A stretch of DNA of 64,000 nucleotides. Origin: Calditrichales bacterium (GTDB lineage: Bacteria > Calditrichota > Calditrichia > Calditrichales > J004). Shown here piece by piece: positions 45,593 through 55,533 of the stretch. The DNA lies in the NCBI GenBank assembly GCA_015493745.1, contig WGCN01000036.1, forward strand, positions 1 to 64,000. The letters run 5' to 3'. The notes under the pieces were generated by a model that saw nothing but the letters and a program-made list of their open reading frames with translations, was not told the origin of the DNA and ran no database searches. The stretch's first letter is position 1. Each line of letters opens with the position of its first letter. The position numbers were made by a program, and so were the translations under genes.

Positions 45593-46839
45593 TTAGGTTA
45601 CTTCTATTAGTCCTTATTTTTTCCTCCTTTCTCTGGGGGCAAACACAATCTATTTTATACATACCTTCTGCATCTGAACAGGGGCAAAAGAAAACCAATG
45701 CCCTGGACTTGATGTACCAAAAGCGTTCTTTAATTGACAATATACCGGTAACACAGGTACTGGAGGCTGAGTTAGAAAGCTCAAATTATAGGGTTGGCCC
45801 GGGAGATACCTTTAAATTTATATTCTTTGACCAGACAGGAACAAGTTTTAAATTCACCATATCACCGGAAGGTAATGTAATGATACCTACGGTGGGGGCC
45901 TTCCACCTTTCCGGGATGACTTTACAAAAGGCCAAGGAAACTTTAAATAAAGAAGTAGCTAAATTTTATGATCGTGAGCAGTTTGCTATTAACCTGGATC
46001 AATTAAGAAAATTTCGTGTCTATTTAACCGGTGAGGTAAGAGCCCCGGGTACATATTTTGTTCAAGGTTCTGATCGTCTGGCAGATGTTTTGGAGGCATC
46101 CATAATTCAATCCTTGTCATCCAAAGAGGCATCTTCCAGTTTAACTGATTGGGCTGATAATTCAAGAATTGAGATACGTCATAAAGACTCAACGGTAAGT
46201 ATTATAGATATATCATCCTTTTATAAAGAAGGAAAAGAAGAGCAAAATCCGTATCTGCAAGGCGGGGATATTATCTTTGTCCCTTCAATTGACCTTTCAA
46301 AGGACTATGTTGTTATTGAGGGTAATATTGGTTTTCAGGGATTGTATGCCCTGAAAAAGAATGAAACCCTTTTTGCTTTTTTAACACGTGTTTCGGCCTT
46401 AAGTAAAAAGTCTAACCTTCAAAACATAGTGCTTGTCCGGGATGGTAGGAGGCAGGTGCTTGATGTTTTAAATCAGGAAGATATTCGAAACTCTTTCCTT
46501 TTACAGAAGGGTGATAAAATTATCATACCAACGATATACGAAAATGTATATGTCAGAGGTGAGGTGAGAAGGCCGGGCGCATTCCCGTACAAAGCAAATT
46601 ATACGGCAAAGGATTATATCGGTGAGGCTGGGGCAATGGACTCTGCGGATGATATGGAATCCATTATTGTCCTGCGGCAGGGTGGCGATGAAATTGCATT
46701 AGGACCTGATATTATTATTCATAAAGGGGATACGATAATTTTACCGCGTCGTGCCCGTGAAGTGTTTAAAGATTATATCCGCATTTTACTGCCGATTCTA
46801 AGTTTAGGGATTTCTGTTTATTCCATAGTGACCCGGTAG
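45589..46839 (+). CDS. Polysaccharide export protein (OPX, Wza-like)
   Basis: About 416 aa from GTG 45589, which overlaps the wecB stop and follows AAGGA; the ORF-track start at 45535 is inside wecB. A signal peptide (IRLLLLVLIFSSFLWG) is present but no lipobox Cys, unlike Wza. The Poly_export domain (about 65-135; YRVGPGDTFKFIFFDQTG) is followed by three SLBB-type units (EVRAPGTYFV, about 145; IEGNIGFQGLYAL, about 240; VRGEVRRPGAFPY, about 320) and a C-terminal hydrophobic helix (about 396-414). It would form the outer-membrane or periplasmic export channel for the capsule or exopolysaccharide. First gene of the AT-rich cassette. Confidence 0.9.
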   Translation: MIRLLLLVLIFSSFLWGQTQSILYIPSASEQGQKKTNALDLMYQKRSLIDNIPVTQVLEAELESSNYRVGPGDTFKFIFFDQTGTSFKFTISPEGNVMIPTVGAFHLSGMTLQKAKETLNKEVAKFYDREQFAINLDQLRKFRVYLTGEVRAPGTYFVQGSDRLADVLEASIIQSLSSKEASSSLTDWADNSRIEIRHKDSTVSIIDISSFYKEGKEEQNPYLQGGDIIFVPSIDLSKDYVVIEGNIGFQGLYALKKNETLFAFLTRVSALSKKSNLQNIVLVRDGRRQVLDVLNQEDIRNSFLLQKGDKIIIPTIYENVYVRGEVRRPGAFPYKANYTAKDYIGEAGAMDSADDMESIIVLRQGGDEIALGPDIIIHKGDTIILPRRAREVFKDYIRILLPILSLGISVYSIVTR

Positions 46840-46873
46840 TCTGTAATTTTCATTTCAACACTGAGATTTTAAT

Positions 46874-48118
46874 ATGACAAACGATCGTCAAGAGAAGGTT
46901 GATGAGCTAAGTATTCTTGATCTGCTTAGTACTTTGATTAAACACAGAAAACTTATCATTACCTGGATAGTATCAGTTACCTTATTCATGGTAGTATTCA
47001 GTCTGATTATGCCTGAAACCTATAAAGCCCGTGCCGTACTTTTACCATCTTCATCTGAAACCAGTTTTTTTGACGGAATAACCCAATCTCTGGGAATTGA
47101 AGGAGTGGGGGACCTGTTAGGCGCTGGTGGAAGTGACCAGTCCTATCGTTTAAAATCCATTCTTGAAAGCCGGACTATGGCTGAAAAGGCTATTGCAAAG
47201 TTTAATCTCCAAGAGCGTTATGGGGAGTTTTTACTTGATGATGCTATTAATGTTTTTGCCGGGCGCATAGACGTTTCGATCAATGAGGACGGGACAATGA
47301 GCATTGTTGCCAGTGCCAAAACGAAGTACTTTTCTTTTGGATCGGAAAGTCGGGAAACGAGTAAGCTCTCTGCGGATATTGCTAACTTTCTTGTAGATCA
47401 GTTAGATTTTTTGAACAAAGAGTTGAAATTGCAGAAGGCCCGCAATGAAAAGAAGTTTATTCAGGGAAGATTTGATAAAACAAAACATGATCTCGATAGT
47501 GTTTCCCTAAAACTTAAAGATTTTAGTGAAAAACATGGACTAATATCTCTGCCAGATCAAGTAAAAGCACTGGTAGAGATATCGGCGCAACTGGATGCAC
47601 AGATTTTAATTAAAGATGTAGAATTAACAACCCTGAAGAGTCAGCTAAATAATAAACACCCCATGGTTCTTCAACTGGAAAATGAAATAGAGAAATTGCG
47701 AAGAAAACTGAATGAGTTAAAAGGTGATGTAAACTCTACAGACATGGGTACACTTCTTCCTGGTTTTAAGGCCGTTCCTTCTCTTGCCATGCAGTTTTTT
47801 AATCTTAAGCGTGATGTTGAGGTACAAGGATTATTATATAAATTTTTAGTACAGCAATTAGAGCAAACAAAACTGCAGGAAGCACGCAATACACCAACTA
47901 TTCAGGTATTGGATTATGCGCGTGTCCCTCAAAGACGTACCAGCCCCTGGCGTACTCTGATGGTATTGATTGCCGTTTTTGTGGGTGGCATATTTGGGGT
48001 AAGCCATGCTCTTCTCAGAAATAAAATACAGTTTTTGCAGGATTCGGGAGATAAGAGTTATCTAAACCTGAAAAATACACTTGCATCTATGAAGACTGGT
48101 TTTTTCAAAAAAAAATGA
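46874..48118 (+). CDS. Wzz-like polysaccharide co-polymerase
   Basis: 414 aa. N-terminal transmembrane helix after a short cytosolic segment (KLIITWIVSVTLFMVVFSLIM), then PETYKARAVLLP, a long coiled-coil periplasmic region and the GNVR-like RTSPWRTLMVLIAVFVGGIFG second helix with the Pro-rich motif before it. No tyrosine-kinase domain is attached, and none is encoded nearby. It controls chain length and couples Wzy polymerisation to the OPX channel in the inner membrane. Confidence 0.9.
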   Translation: MTNDRQEKVDELSILDLLSTLIKHRKLIITWIVSVTLFMVVFSLIMPETYKARAVLLPSSSETSFFDGITQSLGIEGVGDLLGAGGSDQSYRLKSILESRTMAEKAIAKFNLQERYGEFLLDDAINVFAGRIDVSINEDGTMSIVASAKTKYFSFGSESRETSKLSADIANFLVDQLDFLNKELKLQKARNEKKFIQGRFDKTKHDLDSVSLKLKDFSEKHGLISLPDQVKALVEISAQLDAQILIKDVELTTLKSQLNNKHPMVLQLENEIEKLRRKLNELKGDVNSTDMGTLLPGFKAVPSLAMQFFNLKRDVEVQGLLYKFLVQQLEQTKLQEARNTPTIQVLDYARVPQRRTSPWRTLMVLIAVFVGGIFGVSHALLRNKIQFLQDSGDKSYLNLKNTLASMKTGFFKKK

Positions 48119-48224
48119 ATAAGTAAATATCAAAATTTTTAAGAGAAAACTTTTCAATGAACGATAGCAATTTCCTTTCGGCCATTGTTATATACAAACA
48201 AATAGCTTAAAAGTTATCTGAACA

Positions 48225-49736
48225 ATGACTCTTGCTCACAAAGCTTTATCCAAACTTTCCATCCAGGCTGTTTCTCTTTCGATACAGGCTATTTTTCAAA
48301 TTATTACATTAACTGTTTATGCCAGATACATAAAACCGGAGGCCTTTGGTGTTTTCGCTATTGCCGGCTTAGTCCAAAACTTTGCGGAAATGTTTTCCAG
48401 TACAGGCATTTCTTCTGCCCTGGTTCAACGAAAAAAAATTACCGGTGGACATATTTCGTCGGCACTTTATAGTGTCAGTCTGCTTAGTATTTTTTTCTAC
48501 CTTCTTATCTATTCCTTTTCCGGGTCTATATCCGAGTTTTATCAAAGCAAAGAGTTAGAGAGTGTTCTGAAAATGGCTTCACTCTCATTGATTATTCTTA
48601 GTATAAGCAGTGTACCCCGGTCTATATTGCAAAGGTCACTTCGTTTTAAGGAAATGATGATCTCGGATATTATACCTTATTTTATAGGTTATATCCTGTT
48701 AGGGATTTATTTGGCAATGAATGGATTTGGTGTTTGGACACTCGTTTATGCTATTTTACTAACTTCAACTTTAAAAATGTTTTTTCTGTTTTATTTTGCC
48801 CGTATAAAAATTTCATTTAAACGATTAGTTGTTTCGGCAAAAGAATTGGTATCTTACAGTGGCGGTATTACCTTGCTGAACTTGACAAATTCCCTTGCGC
48901 AATATATGGATAAAATCATTATCGGGCGGTTGCTCACAATGGAGCTGTTGGGTTTATATGAACGTATTTCTCATATTGTACTATTAATGAGTAAATATTT
49001 GGGGAATACATTTGACTCCGTTTTATTTCCGCTTCTTTCGGGCATACAGGATGAAAAAAAGCGTGTACAGTCTGCATTTCTTAAAGCCTCTGAAGCACTA
49101 AATGTTTTAATCCTGCCATTAACTGTTTTTATGATATTCTATAGCAGAGATATTTTACTTCTTGTTTTAGGTGAAGCATGGCTGCCTGCGAATATGGCTT
49201 TTAAAATACTGCTACTATTACCGGTTATTCGTTTAATTACCCGATTGTCGGATTCACTTGTCCGTTCACTTGGTGCTGTATATAAAAGTGTTTTTAGAAA
49301 AACAGGGTTCTTGTTGACAATTGTGATCAGTTTATTTCTTGGAGCCAGGTATGGCCTAACTGGTACTGCCTTTGGAGTATTGGTTGCCGTTATTGTTCAT
49401 TATCTTTTGATGCTTACACTTTCTTTATCCCTAATAGATATTTCATTTGTACGCTTTATAAGGATCTATGTGCATGGTATAGTTTTGGGAGCAATAGCAA
49501 CTATCTTGTCGCTTATATCGTTTGGGGTAATTCAAATGATGGAAAGCTGGGATCACAAATATAATCTCTTTGTTTTGTTTCTTGACATTGTTTTATATCT
49601 CATTATTATCTACAATTTCCCAAGGTTGTTAGGGGAGAATGTGATAAAGATTCTATATACTTTATTATTAAAAGTACCCCTTAAAGGGTCTGCTTATAAT
49701 AAGCTGAAAAAACGTTTAGAATTAACAGAAATATAA
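48225..49736 (+). CDS. Wzx-type flippase (MOP superfamily, WzxC-like)
   Basis: 503 aa, 12 or more predicted membrane helices. The N-terminal LSIQAVSLSIQAIFQIITLTVYARYIKPEAFGVFA pattern and the GTEFS-like FSSTGISSALVQRK are typical of the WzxC/TuaB branch of lipid-linked oligosaccharide flippases. It moves undecaprenyl-linked repeat units to the periplasm. No clear Shine-Dalgarno precedes the ATG; 106 bases of featureless AT-rich DNA separate it from the Wzz gene. Confidence 0.9.
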   Translation: MTLAHKALSKLSIQAVSLSIQAIFQIITLTVYARYIKPEAFGVFAIAGLVQNFAEMFSSTGISSALVQRKKITGGHISSALYSVSLLSIFFYLLIYSFSGSISEFYQSKELESVLKMASLSLIILSISSVPRSILQRSLRFKEMMISDIIPYFIGYILLGIYLAMNGFGVWTLVYAILLTSTLKMFFLFYFARIKISFKRLVVSAKELVSYSGGITLLNLTNSLAQYMDKIIIGRLLTMELLGLYERISHIVLLMSKYLGNTFDSVLFPLLSGIQDEKKRVQSAFLKASEALNVLILPLTVFMIFYSRDILLLVLGEAWLPANMAFKILLLLPVIRLITRLSDSLVRSLGAVYKSVFRKTGFLLTIVISLFLGARYGLTGTAFGVLVAVIVHYLLMLTLSLSLIDISFVRFIRIYVHGIVLGAIATILSLISFGVIQMMESWDHKYNLFVLFLDIVLYLIIIYNFPRLLGENVIKILYTLLLKVPLKGSAYNKLKKRLELTEI

Positions 49737-49740
49737 TATT

Positions 49741-50721
49741 ATGCCGGTATTATTTCTTGGGGACTTTTTTGTATCTCAACCAATAAAATGTGAAATCCCG
49801 TTAGACACATTTATTTTAAACCTGGAAGCACCAATTACCGGCAAGGGCCAACCGGCAAAAAATAAAATCAATTTGTGTTTTAATTCCGATTTTGATTTTA
49901 TAAAGTTTATCGGTAGAAATCCCCTGGCTGTGAACCTGGCCAATAATCATATTCTTGATTTCGGAACCGAAGGCCTGCTTGAAACAATACGCTTTCTTGA
50001 GGAAAAGAAGATTCATTTTTTTGGAGCAGGTAAGGAAAAAGATAATTATAACAACCCTTACCTGTTTAAATACAAAAACAATACTATTGCCATGTTAGGT
50101 TATGTTAGCTCCGAAACAAATCCAATTTCCGGAGACCCGAAAATTGCTGACTGTGCTCTCTTTTCAGGTGAAAGAGTGAAAAATGACATCCAAAGCTGTC
50201 GCGGTCGTGCGGATATTATTGTGGTTAATCTGCATTGGGGAGACGAAGAGATACCCTTTCCCAGACCAGATGCAGTATCCGTGGCACATAAAATTGTGGA
50301 TTGGGGAGGACATTTGGTGGTTGGACATCACGCACATGTAATTCAAAGTGTTGAACACTATAAAAACGGACATATTTATTATGGACTCGGGAATTTTGCT
50401 TTTAGTGATCTGGATGTACCCTATATGTTTGATGGGGTAAGGTATAATGGGCGTTATATAAAAAAATTAGACAAGTCTAATAAATACTCCATTGTCGTTG
50501 CGTTAGAGTATGATGGTGGTATTACCCATGCAACAACTTATTTTAATGGAGAATCCGTTGTTTTTAAAAAGAAACCTATTCCGTCCTGGATACCTGAGAC
50601 CTTTTTACTTTATAACTTTGCAAAATGGTTCCAACTACGCAAACGGATGCTGTACCGCTTTTTAAAATCACCTAAGAGAATAAATAGGTCTCATGTTAAA
50701 TATTTTATCCGGGGAAAGTAA
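49741..50721 (+). CDS. CapA-like metallophosphatase-fold protein
   Basis: 326 aa. CapA/PgsA family pattern: FLGDFFVSQP at the start, ILNLEAPIT, NLANNHILDFG, VVNLHWGDE, VGHHAHVIQSVE and YYGLGNFAFSD, carrying the conserved metal-site Asp, Asn and His residues. CapA proteins take part in poly-gamma-glutamate or capsule biosynthesis, usually at the membrane; here no signal or membrane helix is seen. It immediately precedes a CapK-like adenylating enzyme (TAATG overlap), so the two may act in one modification step. Confidence 0.87.
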   Translation: MPVLFLGDFFVSQPIKCEIPLDTFILNLEAPITGKGQPAKNKINLCFNSDFDFIKFIGRNPLAVNLANNHILDFGTEGLLETIRFLEEKKIHFFGAGKEKDNYNNPYLFKYKNNTIAMLGYVSSETNPISGDPKIADCALFSGERVKNDIQSCRGRADIIVVNLHWGDEEIPFPRPDAVSVAHKIVDWGGHLVVGHHAHVIQSVEHYKNGHIYYGLGNFAFSDLDVPYMFDGVRYNGRYIKKLDKSNKYSIVVALEYDGGITHATTYFNGESVVFKKKPIPSWIPETFLLYNFAKWFQLRKRMLYRFLKSPKRINRSHVKYFIRGK

Positions 50722-52079
50722 TGGACGGCCTCCAAAAAGCCTTGAACTATCTGTTTACAGACAGGAAGAAAGCACGTTTTCAGATTTACCGTCGTCTGTT
50801 AGAAGATCAATTTGCGGAACCTCGAAAGCAGGAGACAATGCTAAAGGAGAATATTCGCACATTGCTGGATCATAGTTTTAGTCATGTGCCCTATTATAAA
50901 AAAATAATTAAAAATATGGATGTTAAAGCCACAGAATGGCAAACAGACCCTATTCGTTTTTTAAAGAACTTTCCAATTTTATCCCGACAGCAAATACATA
51001 ATAACCGGAACGAGTTGCTATCCACAGACTATCAAAAGCGCAATCCATATCCAAATGCCTCCGGCGGTTCCAGTGGTATGCCGGTTCACATTATTCAGGA
51101 TGAATTTTTTTTTGAAAATGGGATCGCCCATCAACTTCTTGCAAATCATTGGCATGGAATGGATCCTTTTGACAGTATCGTTAAAATATGGGGAGCTGAA
51201 AAGGAGACATACAGCGGACGTAAACCTTTACTTTCATTTATCAAGGATTTCCTTAGAAATCGGTACGTGCTAAATAGTTTTGACTTGTCTCCATCACGGA
51301 TGTATGAGATAATTAGGATTTTAAATAAAAAAAAACCAAAACTTATTTTAGCATATGTGGATTCAATTTATCAAATCGCCCGCTTTGCACGGGAAAAAAA
51401 TATTAGGGTTAAACCACAACAAGCCATTCACTGCGGTGCCGGAACCCTGTATGATTTTATGCGGAAGGAAATAGAGACAGTATTTCAGTGTCCGGTTTAT
51501 AATCATTATGGTACAAGAGAAATGAGTTCAATTGCCTCTGAATGCAGGGAAAAACATGGTTTGCATTTGTTTGTTCAAAATGTTTATACAGAGATAGTTG
51601 ATTCTAAAGGGAATCCTTGCCCGCCAGGCAAAGAAGGGCGGATTCTGGTAACGGGGTTAAATAATTTTTCCATGCCGCTTATTCGTTATGAGATAGGAGA
51701 TATTGGTGTTTTGGAAAACAGTGGAACATGCTCCTGTGGCTGTACCTATCCTAAAATACGAAAGGTAATCGGTCGAAGTACAGAGTTAATCAAAGCTGCA
51801 GATGGTAAAATTATAATACCAGAGTTTTTTATCCATTTAATTGGTGTAAGCTGCAATGATGGCAGTATTCATTCGTTTCAGGTTATTCAAAAAGATTTGA
51901 ATATAATAGAGGTGAAAATTGTAAAACATGAACCTTTTAAAGATTCGATTTTGAATAAAATAAAGTCAAAAATTAAAATTGTAATGGGGTCAGAATGTAA
52001 AGTGATTTTCAATTTTGTTGAAAATATTCCCAAAACCCCAACAGGTAAATACAAATACGTTATAAATGAAATGGTCTGA
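50721..52079 (+). CDS. CapK/PaaK-like adenylate-forming enzyme
   Basis: 452 aa. Related to phenylacetate-CoA ligase and the CapK capsular family. The phosphate loop appears as NASGGSSGMPVHI near residue 115, YNHYGTREMSSIASEC is the adenine-binding region, and a four-Cys element (CSCGCTYPKI) follows, as in PaaK-like proteins. C-terminal FVENIPKTPTGKYKYV holds the conserved Lys. It would activate a carboxylic acid as an acyl-adenylate, but the acceptor is unknown; a glycan acyl or aminoacyl decoration is inferred from its neighbours. Confidence 0.86.
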   Translation: MDGLQKALNYLFTDRKKARFQIYRRLLEDQFAEPRKQETMLKENIRTLLDHSFSHVPYYKKIIKNMDVKATEWQTDPIRFLKNFPILSRQQIHNNRNELLSTDYQKRNPYPNASGGSSGMPVHIIQDEFFFENGIAHQLLANHWHGMDPFDSIVKIWGAEKETYSGRKPLLSFIKDFLRNRYVLNSFDLSPSRMYEIIRILNKKKPKLILAYVDSIYQIARFAREKNIRVKPQQAIHCGAGTLYDFMRKEIETVFQCPVYNHYGTREMSSIASECREKHGLHLFVQNVYTEIVDSKGNPCPPGKEGRILVTGLNNFSMPLIRYEIGDIGVLENSGTCSCGCTYPKIRKVIGRSTELIKAADGKIIIPEFFIHLIGVSCNDGSIHSFQVIQKDLNIIEVKIVKHEPFKDSILNKIKSKIKIVMGSECKVIFNFVENIPKTPTGKYKYVINEMV

Positions 52080-52080
52080 T

Positions 52081-53169
52081 ATGACAATGAAACGTATTGT
52101 TTTTTTTATAAATTCTTTAAAAACCGGGGGGGCTGAAAGGGTTTGTGTGACTTTAGCAAACAATTTTGTGGAAAAAGGTATACATGTTGTAATTATTGTA
52201 TTACACTTAAAAGATTCTATCCTTAAGTCTGAGTTAGATCCGAGGGTTGGAGTTATCGATCTTAAATCTGACCATGCCAGATATGCCATATTTCGATTGT
52301 ATAGATGGATTTGGAAGCTTAATCCCTCAAAAATTATTTCCTTTAGCTCTCAATTAACGGCGCTATTGGTTTTAGTTCGTTGGATTAGCCGCAATTCCTT
52401 TAAGATAATTTCACGAAATGTAACCAATCTTTCAAAGGCAAGAGGGCTACAAAAAAGTGTATGGCATAAAAATATAGTCTTTTTTTTCTTAATGAGAACA
52501 TACGCATATGTGGATAAATATATTGCGCAAACAGAAAAGATGAAGATGGATATGGTGAGAACGTTTTCGTTAAACCCGCAAAAAATAGTTGTGATACATA
52601 ACCCCGTAAATCCTAATTTACTGAAGCAATATGGAAGTAATGTGACTCGAAATAAGGAAATCTTATTTGTAGGAAGACTTTGTTCAGAAAAAGCTATTGA
52701 TGAACTGTTAAATATTTTTAAGGATTTTCATAAAGTTTTGCCTGAGTATAAGTTACGTATAGTGGGGGATGGGCCCTTGAAAGAAAGCTTACAGCAATTA
52801 GCGAGCACGCTGGGTTTTGAAGATGCTGTTATTTGGGAAGGGGCTCAAATAAAATTAGCCCCGTATTATCAACAGGCGAGGGTTGTGGTTTTGACTTCTA
52901 TTTACGAGGGGTTTCCCAACGTGCTTATCGAATCAGTCTCACTGGGCACTCCTGTTGTTGCCTACGATTGTATCAGCGGGCCATCGGAAATTATTATCGA
53001 TGGTCTGAATGGTTACCTTATTGAGAACCTAAATAAAAAAATGTTTAAGGAAAAACTTCTACAAGCTGTAAATGATAATTGGAATTATGAACTCGTAAAA
53101 GAAAGCGCCAAGGAGTTCTCTGCGGATAAGATCGCTACGGTTTATTTGAAAGAAATACAGAATGCATAA
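52081..53169 (+). CDS. Family 4 glycosyltransferase (GT-B)
   Basis: About 362 aa from ATG 52081; ATG 52087 is equally possible, while the TTG at 52066 lies inside the upstream gene. N-terminal KTGGAERVCVTLANNF, donor site EILFVGRLCSEKAIDELL and TSIYEGFPNVLIESVSLGTPVVAYD. Homologues attach hexose or amino sugars to lipid-linked oligosaccharides. AT-rich, part of the exchanged cassette; overlaps the polymerase gene by 8 bases. Confidence 0.92.
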   Translation: MTMKRIVFFINSLKTGGAERVCVTLANNFVEKGIHVVIIVLHLKDSILKSELDPRVGVIDLKSDHARYAIFRLYRWIWKLNPSKIISFSSQLTALLVLVRWISRNSFKIISRNVTNLSKARGLQKSVWHKNIVFFFLMRTYAYVDKYIAQTEKMKMDMVRTFSLNPQKIVVIHNPVNPNLLKQYGSNVTRNKEILFVGRLCSEKAIDELLNIFKDFHKVLPEYKLRIVGDGPLKESLQQLASTLGFEDAVIWEGAQIKLAPYYQQARVVVLTSIYEGFPNVLIESVSLGTPVVAYDCISGPSEIIIDGLNGYLIENLNKKMFKEKLLQAVNDNWNYELVKESAKEFSADKIATVYLKEIQNA

Positions 53170-54436
53170 TGAAAAGTTAAGTTTAACAGATATTTTGTCA
53201 CTGAATATCATCTCTGTGATAATTCCTGTTTCTCTCATATTATTTACATTTGGCACCGATACGAGTTTATTTTATATAAACTGGGTTGTTGGTGTTTTGG
53301 TTTTGGGCTCGGTAACCATAAGCATATTATTTATAAAGCTTAAGATTAATAAAACCAGCCTAAAGGTATTTATATTTATGAATATGTGGTTGATTTATGC
53401 TATTATTATTACACCTGTGGCTAAGAATCTCTCTTATCATATATCTTTCATTTTGTTAACAATTTTTTACAATGGATTAGGATTATACTTTATAAATAAA
53501 ATAATCGAATCTCCTCAGAGATTTGCATTAACTATTGTCGGACTTAATATATTGTGGGTGTTTATAAATACCTTTGCCATGATATTTTTTTTCCTTACTT
53601 CCGTAAATCAGGCAGATCAATCTTTTTCCGGTATTTTCGCCAATAGGAATCAGTTTGCTGTAGTTACTACTCTTCTGTTTACCTTTACGTTGTTTTATAA
53701 AAAGTATTTTCGGAGCAGCATTCCTGTTAATATTTTAATGATTATTAATATCATCATGATTTTTACCAGCTTATCGAGGAAAGGATTCATTGGAATAATA
53801 CTGATCCTGTTTTTATATAATTGGCAACGATTAAAAAGGGTTAAGAAGCTAATGGCAATCTTTGCCATTTCTATTCTGATAATTGTTACATTTATAACAG
53901 ACAATCCTCTGAAAGAAAGGTTTAAGCTCGTAAAGGAAAAAACACCCGCCTTTACTTCGGAAAGGGTTGAGTTAAGTGCTTTTGAACGTATGTGGTTGTT
54001 GATTAATGGGACAAAGTTGTTCCTTGAACATCCATTGACAGGGGTAGGTGTTAATAACTCTCTGGTTTACCTAGAAACGCCTATGCAAAAATTAGAGCGG
54101 GCCCAGGGAGACAAAATGGACAAAGAGGGCAAATATACTCATATCAATTATCTGGAAATGTTGGTAAATGCAGGCATTCCAGCCTTTATATTATACTATG
54201 TCCCAATTTTACTTATTTTTGGACGTGTTATTTCAAGAACTAAAGAATCCGATAGATACAGTATGATAGCTATCCTGCTTATTTATAAGTTATTTTTAGA
54301 TATGGCGATGGTAAGCTATTATGATTTTGCACACTCATTACTGCTGGCCTATGTGTTTTTAGCTTATTTAAAAGCGAAGCCTAATAGTGAAAATATACCC
54401 CGTCTAAATTCAACAGGTGTCCTTGCCGGTGAATAA
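53162..54436 (+). CDS. O-antigen polymerase / ligase family membrane protein (Wzy-like)
   Basis: 424 aa with 10-12 predicted helices. The large periplasmic loop and following segment carry the Wzy_C/O-antigen-ligase pattern: ANRNQFAVV, LSRKGFIGI, a loop ending FLEHPLTGVGVNNS and HINYLEMLVNAGIPAFI with the functionally important His. It would polymerise repeat units (Wzy) or ligate chains (WaaL). As the only such gene beside Wzx and Wzz homologues, Wzy is the better guess. The most AT-rich gene of the cassette. Confidence 0.88.
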   Translation: MHNEKLSLTDILSLNIISVIIPVSLILFTFGTDTSLFYINWVVGVLVLGSVTISILFIKLKINKTSLKVFIFMNMWLIYAIIITPVAKNLSYHISFILLTIFYNGLGLYFINKIIESPQRFALTIVGLNILWVFINTFAMIFFFLTSVNQADQSFSGIFANRNQFAVVTTLLFTFTLFYKKYFRSSIPVNILMIINIIMIFTSLSRKGFIGIILILFLYNWQRLKRVKKLMAIFAISILIIVTFITDNPLKERFKLVKEKTPAFTSERVELSAFERMWLLINGTKLFLEHPLTGVGVNNSLVYLETPMQKLERAQGDKMDKEGKYTHINYLEMLVNAGIPAFILYYVPILLIFGRVISRTKESDRYSMIAILLIYKLFLDMAMVSYYDFAHSLLLAYVFLAYLKAKPNSENIPRLNSTGVLAGE

Positions 54437-55529
54437 AATAAAAATACTTCATTTCTTCTCTTCCTGGGAAAAGGGGGGTGCTGAAATATGGTTGCTTAGA
54501 TTTCTGGAAAAATTTATTAAAGACAATCGTTTTGAAAACCATGTCGGTGCTTTATATGCCAAGGGTGTCCTGAAGGATAAATTTAAAGCATTGGGCCTGC
54601 CTGTAATTAATCTAAATATGAAATATCTTTTCGACCCGAAAGGAATCAGTGATTTAAAGAGGTTATTAAGAACGGAACAATATGATATAATACATACACA
54701 CCTGTTAAAAACAGATTTAGTATTTCAATACGCGACCCTTAATGGAGGGGCTAAGCTTGTAACAACCAAGCATAATAATTTCTATAAAGCTGGATTTTTA
54801 AATTCGATTATCGAGAATAAAATAAACAGGAATTTTGATTATATTTTTTGTGTAAGCCGTGATGTGTATCAGGCTGTAACTCAGGCCATACGCGTTCCGG
54901 AAGAGAAAATAGGCATAGCTTATCCGATTCCTGTATCTAAGGAATCCATTCCGGTAAAGCGGTTAACTAAAGATAAGACCAGCCTGATTATAGGAACTTT
55001 GGGAAGGCTTCATCCGGTTAAAGGTTTAAAATATCTATTAGAAGCCTGGCCTCTTGTGCTAAAGAAGGCTCCACAGGCAAAGCTGTTAATTGCCGGGCCG
55101 GATAGCTATAATTATAAAAAGGTGTTGTTAAAAAAAATACAAGATAAATATATAACCGAAAGCATCAGTTGGTTGGGGGAAATTGAGGATATCCCGGCAT
55201 ATTTCTCTAAAATTGATATCTTTTGCACTCCTTCCATATCCGAAGGCTTTCCTCTTAGTGTTATCGAGGCCATGAGTGCCGGAAAACCGGTCATTGCTTC
55301 TGAAACTGGAGGCATTCCCGAGCAGGTTATACATATGCAAAACGGACTATTATTTAAAGTTGGTGATATAAATGCCATTGCAGATGCTGTTTTGTATTTT
55401 GCCAATAATCTATATAAAATAGAAGAGATGGGAAAAAAATCCATTGAGCGGGTAGTCGAAAATTTTAATATTGAAAATAGTATTGAAAAAATAAAACAAG
55501 TTTACTTGAATCTTTGCCCCGGGGAATAA
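54429..55529 (+). CDS. Family 4 glycosyltransferase (GT-B)
   Basis: About 366 aa from GTG 54429, giving MNKIKILHFFSSWEKGGAE; GTG 54417 is an alternative 4 codons upstream. Donor-site elements GTLGRLHPVKGLKYLLEAWP and PSISEGFPLSVIEAMSAGKPVIAS are complete. The 8-base overlap with the upstream gene matches the previous junction. Cytoplasmic; sugar unknown. Confidence 0.91.
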   Translation: MNKIKILHFFSSWEKGGAEIWLLRFLEKFIKDNRFENHVGALYAKGVLKDKFKALGLPVINLNMKYLFDPKGISDLKRLLRTEQYDIIHTHLLKTDLVFQYATLNGGAKLVTTKHNNFYKAGFLNSIIENKINRNFDYIFCVSRDVYQAVTQAIRVPEEKIGIAYPIPVSKESIPVKRLTKDKTSLIIGTLGRLHPVKGLKYLLEAWPLVLKKAPQAKLLIAGPDSYNYKKVLLKKIQDKYITESISWLGEIEDIPAYFSKIDIFCTPSISEGFPLSVIEAMSAGKPVIASETGGIPEQVIHMQNGLLFKVGDINAIADAVLYFANNLYKIEEMGKKSIERVVENFNIENSIEKIKQVYLNLCPGE

Positions 55530-55533
55530 GACT

